Assembly: GCF_013426205.1 (NCBI RefSeq)
Contig: NC_089425.1
Span: 868,001 to 932,000, forward strand
Reading direction: 5' to 3'
DNA: 64,000 bases
DNA from: Metarhizium brunneum
Lineage: Eukaryota; Ascomycota; Sordariomycetes; Hypocreales; Clavicipitaceae
Position 1 is the stretch's first letter, and each line of letters opens with the position of its first letter. A program made the translations under genes and the position numbers. Under the pieces are notes generated by a model. That model ran no database searches, had not been told where the DNA came from, and saw nothing but the letters and a program-made list of their open reading frames with translations. This document shows positions 56,108-64,000 of this stretch, in pieces.

Positions 56108-58162
56108 AATTACTTAATCTAGTTAAAAAAGTCTTACTATTCTTCTTCTTGTTCTATATCTTTAAGATCAGGTAGTTTATTATTATAAGCTTATTATCCT
56201 ATTATTATAAGAGTTTATATAGTACTAAGTTATAATTAAACCTATTTTAAAGCTTTTTAAAATCTTTATTCTTTTAATTCTTCTTATATTATTTAGCTAT
56301 TCTTATTTTTTATATAGATTTTTATGGTTTTAACTTATTATTATTTAGCTTTATATTACCTAAGCCTTACTAGTTTTTTATATATTAGTATTTTATTATA
56401 ATTTAGTTATTTTATTTTCTTAGCTTCTAGTATTTATTTTTCTTATATTATCCTAAGTAGTTATATAATCTAACCTTTCTTTAGTTTTTATATACTAAAT
56501 AATAGTATTTTAATCTCTAGTACTTAATTTATTTACCTTTATATTTTTATAATAGTTTTTAGTTTTTATTATTATAGCTTTATATTATTTATAACCTTAA
56601 TTAGTTATTTTTTTATTATAATAAAAGTTTTCTTTTCCCTTTTTAGCTTTTTTAGGAACTATCCATGGTTTTACTTACTATTAAAATAAATATAATAGTT
56701 ATTATTATAATAAAAGGTCTAGTTTAAGTTTTTATATTTTACTTTTAATTTAAAGATCTTAATTTTTTATTAATTAATAATATTAAATTATTTTTTACTT
56801 TTTTTTAGTATTAACTTTTATTTTTTTTTTAATTTTTTATATTTCTTAATAAAGTATTTAAGCTTCTTATAATTAAAGTATTTTTTTTTTCTTATTTTTA
56901 TTTTATTTAATAATATTAAGCTTTATTTATCTTAGGTTTAATATATATTTATAAGTAATAAATTTATTATACTTTTAATATTAATTAGCTTAATAGCTTT
57001 ATCCTTTATTAGGATTTTAAGTACCTTTATATTACTTTTTTTATAAGCATTACTAATACTACTTATTATTAATTTATATTACCTTAATAATATAATTTAA
57101 TAAGTTATTAGGTTTATTTTCTTTATAAAGTTTATTTTTAACTTCTTCTTTAAGTCCTTTATAAAAGGCTAATATAAAAGGTTTATCTTTTTAGTTAAGT
57201 TGTGATACTAATAGTCTAAAGTAAGTAATATAATTTAATACTAATCCTTTTTATCTAAGCTTATTAATATTATATTTAATGGCCTTAGCTTTATTAATTA
57301 TTCTAAATACCTTCTTAATAGCTTTTTTAAATTCCTTATAATTAAAAAAAATAATATTAGTTTTATTATTATAATTATCTTTTTTATTATTAAGGTAATC
57401 TCTTATAATAAGCTTAAACTATATAAGTATAATCCTAGTTATATATTCTCTAATATAAAGTATTTTTATATAATATTTTAATATTTTATTAAGAAAAAAT
57501 TAATAATACACTCTAAGTTAAGTAAAAAATCCTTAAAGTATACCTAGGGCTTTATTATAAAGTTCTAGTAATTTAAGCTTAATAATTTCTTTTAAATCCC
57601 TTTAAGGTATAACTTATTAAGCCTAATATATTTACTAAATTTATTAATATAATTAATTAATTTTTTATATTATTTATTATTTATTATTAAGTAATCTAAA
57701 TAAGATTAGTATTTAAGGTGCTATTTTAAGATAATTATTAGATATTACTTAGAGTAATATAGTAGTAGTTTAAATAAGAGCTTTTAACGTGTAATAGCTA
57801 AGGTTTTTAAGGGATAAACTAGTTATAATTTATATTAATAAAGCTACTAAAATAATTAATCTAAGTAATTAGGTATTATATTAATAATAGGTTATAAATT
57901 ATAATTAAATAATTAAAATTAAAAAGTTATAAGTAAAGCTTAAATTAATATAATAATTATTATTAAAAGCTAAAAAGCTAAAGTTTATTTATAAAATAAA
58001 ATTAAGGGTTTTTATATATTATAATAAATTACTTTTCTTATTATAATATTTCCCTTTAAATTACTATTATAACTATAATTTTACTTACATAAATTATAGT
58101 TCCTTCTATAATTTAGATATAATAGTTACTCTAACTATTAATTTATTATCCGCCTTGCCTAT
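56108..58162 (-). mobile_element. Ty3/gypsy-like element C fragment, RIP-degraded
   Basis: It has the same orientation as A. Its CCHC skeleton starts at 56880 (tac ttt aat tat on the minus strand), and its LTR part (57700-58144) is homologous to 55600-56000 and, inverted, to 58245-58700. About 70-80 bp of the LTR start is missing at the junction with element B, and the fragment stops where element A begins. C seems to be the oldest copy, interrupted by the other two. Confidence 0.65.
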
Positions 58163-58700
58163 ATGTTACGACCCAGTCGTATACAGGAAGCAGGCTGTAA
58201 GTTGGGCCGGCTATATAAGCCACAAGGCGGCATAGGTAGGGCAAATAATAAATTAATAATCAGAGTAATTATTATATTTAAATCGTAAAAGGAATTATAA
58301 TCTAAAGGGAAATATTATAATAAGAGAAGTAATCTATTATAATATATAAGAACCCTTAAATTTACTTTATAAATAAACTTTAACTCCTTAGCTTTTAATA
58401 TAATTATTATATTAACCTAAGCTTTACTTACTACTCTTTAACTTTAATTACTTAGTTATAATTTATAACCTATTATTAATATAATACCTAACTACTTAGA
58501 TTAATTATCTTAATTATTTTATTAATATAAACTATAATTAATTTATCCCTTAAAAACCTTAGCTATTATATATTAAAAGCTTTTATTTAAACTATTATTA
58601 TATTACTTTAAGTAATATCTAATAATTATTAAGATAATACCTATAATACCTATTTTATCTAAGGTAATTATATTATTAATACCTTAAAAGCCTTAAAGCC
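57700..58700. repeat. Head-to-head inverted LTR regions
   Basis: 57700-58144 read on the minus strand matches 58245-58700 read on the plus strand. Shared blocks are AATTTATTATCC or its complement, GGGAAATATTATAATAAG, AACCCTTAA, CCTTAGCTATTA and AGTAATATCTAATAATTAT. The centre holds the G+C-retaining island. Confidence 0.75.
58145..58240 (+). repeat. G+C-retaining LTR-start island of element B
   Basis: TGTTACGACCCAGTCGTATA starts the LTR at 58163; GCAGGCTGTAAGTTGGGCCG and GCCACAAGGCGGCATAGG follow. The element A island carries T where this one keeps C (TGTTATAACCTAG against TGTTACGACCCAG), so this is the less mutated copy. Confidence 0.8.
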
Positions 58701-59511
58701 TTAGACCCTAAAATATTATAAATAAACTTATATAATTATACTAATAAGTTAAGTAACTTAGCCTTAAATATTAAATACTTATATTAAGATAAAAAAACTT
58801 AAAAGAAATTATTAAGCCTAAAGTATTAGAACCTTATAATAATAACCTAAGAATACTCTAAGAATTCTTAACCTAGCTTAAAGCATATTATTAATTCTAC
58901 TTAAATAAATTAACTAATATATAAGTAAAAGTATTATATATTAAAGGATATATAATAAGCATTATACTTATATAATTTAAACTAATTATATAAGATTATT
59001 TTATTAATAAAAGAGATAATTAAGAAAATAAAATAAAAAAGATATTTATTAATTATAAGAAATTTAAAAAAGTAATTAAAAAATATTTAAATTAACTAAT
59101 AAAGTAAGAATTATAATTATTTATATAAATTAACTTAAATAAAAAGGATTTATATTAAATTATATAGTATATTTTAGATAAGTTACCTTAATACTAGACT
59201 AAGAAAATAAGCTATTTATATTAGCTTTTTTTAAAGGATTAAAAGAAGAAATTAAGAATAAATTATATAAAAAAGACATATTAAATAACTTTTTAGACTA
59301 TATAATAATAATAATTTAAATTAATAATAAATAATATTAATAATATATATAAAAGTAATAAGAAAAAAGAACTTAAAACCTTATAAAAAAAAGAGGATAA
59401 TAAGTAAACTAAAAGAGGAGATAAGAAGAACCTATTACTTATAATTATACTTTTAACCCTAGATAAATAAAGCTTAATATTACTAAGAAAAATAATAAAA
59501 AAAAAAAGAAA

Positions 59512-59570
59512 TACTATAATTATAAAAAACCAGGATATTTTATTAATAAATATAAAAAACCTAAGAAAAA
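59512..59570 (+). pseudogene. CCHC zinc-knuckle remnant of element B
   Basis: The codons keep the spacing C-x2-C-x4-H-x4-C with every Cys and His turned into a Tyr codon by G-to-A or C-to-T change. The KKPG and FINK residues between them are still readable. This is the clearest single proof of RIP in the block. Confidence 0.75.
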
Positions 59571-62149
59571 ATAAAAGTTAGTACTAAAAAGAGGTAAAAA
59601 ATAACTTAATTCTACTAACTAATAAAAAATTAAAGTTATTAAGTTAAAAGTAAAATATAAGAACCTTAACTAGACCTTTTATTATAATAATAACTATTAT
59701 ATTTATATAAGTAGTAAATAAAAAAAAGGATAGTTTTTAAAAAAGCTAAGAAAACTAAGAAAAAAACTTATAAACTTTATAAGAAATAAGCTATAAGTAG
59801 TTAAATAACTAATATAAAAAGACTTAAATAAATAATTAATAAAAAAAAGAACTTTTATAATAATAAAATAAAAAAAACTTTATAAACTAAAATTATTAAA
59901 ATATTTAAATAAAAACTTATATTAAGAAATTCTTAATTAAGTATAATAATAAGTAAAAGTAAAGAAAATTTAAAGGAAATAATAATATAAAAAGAAGTAA
60001 AATATATAAATTCTTATTATTTTTAATAAACTAAAAGATAAAGTAAAGGAAATAAGTATTAATAATAATAATATAATCCTAAATACTCTAAAAGTATCTA
60101 AAAATAAATAAAATAAAGAAAAAACGCCTATAAGGCTAATAACTATATAAAAATAAGCTATATAATAATATTTTCTTATACTAATAAGAAAATATTTTAT
60201 AATTTTTATTCTAATAATAAATACTATTATAATAATAAAAAACTAAATATTATAATTTTTAAAAGAAGAAAAAAAAAATAATCTTAAACTCTTATTAAAA
60301 TATATAAAATATATATATTTAATATAAGTATTATATATATTTATAATATATTAAGTATACTTTTAAATTAAGGTATAATTAAATATATTTTTAATTAAAA
60401 TAAAAAGATATTTAATTAAAGTATTATACTTTAAATAAGAACTCTTAAAATAAAAAGTAAAAATAATTAATAATAATTAAATAATAATCTTAAAACCTAA
60501 TTTAAATATACTTATTAAATATTAAGCTTATATAAATCTTATAAATATATATAAATCAGATATATATTAGTTATATATATATATAAAAAATAAGTAATAA
60601 TATTAGTATATATATAAAAAAAAAATCCTAATATATAAAAGAGAATTACTACTTAAGTTACCTTAATATAAAATAAAAAATTATATAATATACTTATTAT
60701 TAAATTATTTAAAATATATAATAAATAAAGCTAAAAAATAATATAAGTAATAATATAAAATATTAATAATATATAAATAAATATAATAAGTATTAAATAT
60801 ACTTAAATAAAAAGATCCTAAAAAAACTATAAAATTAATATATTATAATAAATAAAATCTAAATAAGTAATATAATAAATAAAAGTTTAACCCTAAATAT
60901 AATAAGAAATATATAATAAACTATAATAACCTAAAATATAAAAAGTATAAAAAAATAAAAAATTAAATTTATAATTACTTATATTAAATATTTAATAATA
61001 GGTTTTACTTTAAGTACTTATAAAATAAAACTAAACCTATAAAATAATACTAAGAAATAAAATAATAAATTATAAAGGAATTTATTCTAAAAAACTTAAA
61101 AAATAAGGCATATTATTTATAAAAGGGCTATAAGCTAGTATAAAAAGAAAAACGCTAATAACCCTTAATATAATCTAAGATAAATAAAGTAATAAAATAG
61201 TATTAAATACTAAAGTTATAAAATATTATATTTATATACTTATAAATAGCAGTATAATAGGTAATTATATCTTACCTAGAGTTATTAATTATTATTAACT
61301 ACTATAAAAACATAAAAAAGTATTATATAAGTTAATTAATATTAAAGGAAAACTTTTTACTTATAATAATAAAATTATTAATTAAAAAATTAATTATCTT
61401 AAAGTATAAATTTAAGATTATTTAAAAGTAATTTAACTTAATATTATAAATATATTAAAATATAACTTAGTATTAAGGTACTTATAATTATAAAAGAGTA
61501 ACCTATTAATTAACTAAAAAATAAGCTAATTAAAGTAAAATAAGACTTTAGGCTAATAAAATCAATAAAATTTAAAAAAAAAAAAAATTTTATTATAACT
61601 TAGCTTATAAATAAAGTTCTAAAGAAAAGAAACCTTTAAGTAAGTTATTTAAGAACTAATAATAATAAATAAATACTATAAAGATAATAAGTATAAAAAA
61701 AAGAATAATTAGATTTATTATAATAACCTTAATAGTACTATAAACCAGAATATAAATAATAATAAATAATAAGAAAATAAAAGCTAAGATCTAAAAGGTT
61801 ATTATTACCTTAAGAAAAAACCTTATAAATATAAATAAGAAACTTAAAAAAGAAAAAAATAATAAAAATAATAAAAATAATAAAAGCTTAATAATAAAAG
61901 AAGAAAAACTTAAAAGTATTCCTAAAAAATATTAAAAATATAAAAAGTTATTTATAAAAAAATTAGAAACTAGATTACTAGAATATAATTAATAAAATTA
62001 TTAAATTAAACTAATAAATAAAAAGTTAATAATATTTTATAAAATTTATAACTTAAATATAAAAGAACTTAAAATATTATAAGAGTATATTAATAAGATA
62101 TTAATAAAAAGCTATATTAAAGTATTTATATTAGAAGCTAAATACCTAG

Positions 62150-62560
62150 TTATATTTATTTTAAAAAAAAATAAGAAATTATAATTAATAGTAGATTATT
62201 AGTAATTAAACGTGATTACTATAAAAAATTAAATACTATTACTACTTATCTTTAAATTATAAAACTAATTATATAAAATAAATTAGTTTATTACTTTAGA
62301 CCTAAAGGGAGTATATAATTTAATTTAAATAAAAAAAAGTTATAAATAAAAGATAGCCTTTAAAATAAAGTTTAAATTATTTAAATACTTAGTAATATTA
62401 TTTAAGCTTATTAATATACTAGTAATATTTTAAAGAATAATTAATAATATATTATAAAAATATTTAAATAATTTTATAATAATATATTTAAATAATATAC
62501 TTATCTTCTTAAAAACCCTAAAAAACTATAAAGGATATATATATAAGGTATTATAAGTAT
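62150..62560 (+). pseudogene. Reverse-transcriptase remnant of element B
   Basis: In one frame, broken by stops, the order of RT motifs is visible: a segment with VDY (62186), a segment FITLDLKGVYNLI near 62290, and Y-L-N-N-I-L-I-F at 62485-62508 in place of the YxDD catalytic box. Trp, Gln and Arg codons have become stops throughout. It encodes no working enzyme. Confidence 0.75.
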
Positions 62561-64000
62561 TATAAAATATAAAGTTATTAATAAAACTAGTAAAACGTAA
62601 ATTTTATACCTAGGAAGTAGACTTTTTAAAATATATAATATAATTAAATAAGATATAAATAAAAAAAATAAAAATTAAAGTAATAAAAAACTAATTAATA
62701 TTAAAAAATATTAAGGATATATAAAGCTTTAAAGGCTTTATAAATTATTATAAGAAATTTATTAAAAGTTATAATAAAATCGTAATACTCTTAAATAAAC
62801 TTACTAAGAAAAATAAGTAATAAAATTAAAATAATAAGGTATAATATACTTTTAATAAAATTAAAGAACTTATTATATTTAAACTTATTTTAAGAACTTT
62901 TAACTTAAAAAAGGAAATAAAATTAAAAATTAATTTATTAAACTTTACTTTAAGAGTATAAATTAAATAAAAAAATAATAATAAAAAATTATATCTTATT
63001 ATATTTTACTTAAAAAAACTTTATAAAATAAAACTTAATTATCTTATTTATAATAAAAAATTCTTAGTAATTATTAATACCTTTAAGAAATTTAAATATT
63101 ATCTTATAAGAAGTAAATATAAACTTAAAGTATATATTAATTATAAAAATATCTCTTATTTTATAATAATATAATAATTAAATAAATAATAAATTTAATA
63201 GGCTAAATATCTTTTAGAATTTAATTATAAAATTATTTATTAAAAAGAATCTAAGAATAAATAAGTAAATACTTTAAGTTAAAAAAGTAATTATAATATA
63301 AAAGTACTTATAATAATAAGATAACTCCTTAAAATTAATAAAAATAATAATTTTTAGTAAAAATAATTAAATATTATATTAAAAGTATAAAAAAAAAACC
63401 TAATATATAATAAAATATACTAATAAGTAATAAATAATATATAATATATTAAGGATATATTAATAAAATATATATACTACCTAAAAGGAGTATTAATATA
63501 TAAAAAGAAAATCTAAATATTACTAGAATTATAAGAAGAATATATTAAAGAAATATATAAATATTTAGTTTATAAATATTAAGGAATTTATAAAATATTA
63601 AATAAAATATAATAATAATATAATTTCTTAGGAATTAAGAAAATAATTAAAAAGGTTATTAATAAATATATATAATATAAAAAAAGTAAGGCTTTATAAT
63701 ATAAGCTATATAAAGAATTATAATTATTACTAGTACTAATATAATTATAAGAATTAATAGCTTTTAATTATATTATAAAGCTATTAATATTAAAAGAACT
63801 AATAATTAATATAAAATATAATAATATATTTATAGTTATAAATAAACTTATAAAATATAAATACTTTTTATTATATAAAAAAGTAAATAATATAAAAAAA
63901 CTTATATATATATTTTTATAAATAATAATAAGTAATTATAAATTATTAAAAGAAATTATATTAAATAAAAGAAGTATATTTACTTTTAAGTTTTAATAAG

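Larger units (their letters stand above)
49604..64000. repeat. RIP-degraded A+T block
   Basis: Composition falls to near-complete A+T; for example, the 60 bases from 52621 contain only four G or C. The remaining C is almost always followed by T or C, and G is preceded by A or G, so CpA and TpG are nearly absent. That is the mark of exhaustive C-to-T change in CpA, which in ascomycetes means RIP of repeated DNA. Three retroelement copies are still traceable. The block continues past the window end. Confidence 0.9.
58163..64000 (+). mobile_element. Ty3/gypsy-like element B, RIP-degraded, runs off the window
   Basis: The LTR start at 58163 is followed by a Gag-type CCHC skeleton at 59512-59553 (tac tat aat tat ... 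cca gga tat ttt), where Tyr codons replace Cys and His with exact CX2CX4HX4C spacing. The reverse-transcriptase remnant lies at 62150-62560. The order gag, then RT, in one direction fits LTR retrotransposons; Ty3/gypsy rather than copia is inferred from the RT pattern. Stops are frequent in every frame, so it is non-coding. No coding capacity remains. Confidence 0.75.

Noticed and set aside
49604..64000. Mitochondrial DNA or assembly contamination
   Set aside because: The block holds retroelement skeletons with Cys/His-to-Tyr and Asp-to-Asn changes and lacks any mitochondrial gene. Low G+C through RIP fits better.
1..64000. Starship element (captain tyrosine recombinase)
   Set aside because: No captain-type recombinase, patatin or DUF3723-like cargo was recognised. 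The mixed accessory content alone is not enough.
1..64000. tRNA or rRNA genes
   Set aside because: Reading through both strands I saw no cloverleaf with internal promoter boxes and no rRNA segment. A covariance-model search would be decisive.

Overview
The window looks like nuclear DNA of a filamentous ascomycete (Pezizomycotina, most probably Eurotiales; the order is an inference). Genes carry one to four short introns, mostly 45-105 nt, with GT...CTAAC/CTGAC...AG signals. The families seen are typical of these fungi: Zn2Cys6 factor, EST1-like protein, FunK1 kinase, F-box protein, Helitron and MULE. The last 14.4 kb is extremely A+T-rich and almost devoid of CpA/TpG, the expected result of repeat-induced point mutation (RIP).

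Layout. 0.5-13.6 kb: minus-strand genes, namely hypothetical fragments, an EST1/SMG7-like protein (2 exons), a small nuclear-type acidic protein, an orphan, a Zn2Cys6 regulator whose C-terminus carries two Myb/SANT-like modules and which contains an in-frame stop, a polytopic membrane protein (3 exons) and a Cys-rich orphan. 13.6-18.5 kb: lineage-specific hypothetical genes, a duplicated and RIP-tinged fragment, and a perfect 17-bp hairpin. 18.7-24.4 kb: a Helitron with an apparently intact Rep/helicase gene (1399 aa, one intron) and an upstream companion gene that may encode an OB-fold, RPA-like protein. 24.4-31.5 kb: minisatellites, dispersed repeats, a nuclease-like orphan and a broken F-box gene. 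31.8-47.7 kb: accessory genes, including a 3-exon zinc/F-box-like orphan, a remnant of a secreted lysozyme-like protein, an intact FunK1 kinase, a 5-exon gene with a possible N-myristoylation signal, a decayed MULE transposase, a nuclease-like/kinase-like pseudogene and a zinc-knuckle gene. 49.6-64.0 kb: three RIP-degraded Ty3/gypsy-like copies (two minus, one plus), nested head-to-head, whose CCHC knuckle and reverse-transcriptase skeletons can still be read.

The region reads as an accessory or subtelomere-like compartment: few housekeeping genes, many lineage-specific families, and many genes broken by one or two lesions. Three unrelated loci (28.6, 35.1 and 43.5 kb) seem to share the same nuclease-like layout: an E-x-K motif, then a helix, then a strand with a GTxxRxW- or TGxxxxxW-like pattern. 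In two of them it is joined to a kinase-like C-terminus. No Starship captain, telomere repeat, rRNA, tRNA or CRISPR array was recognised.
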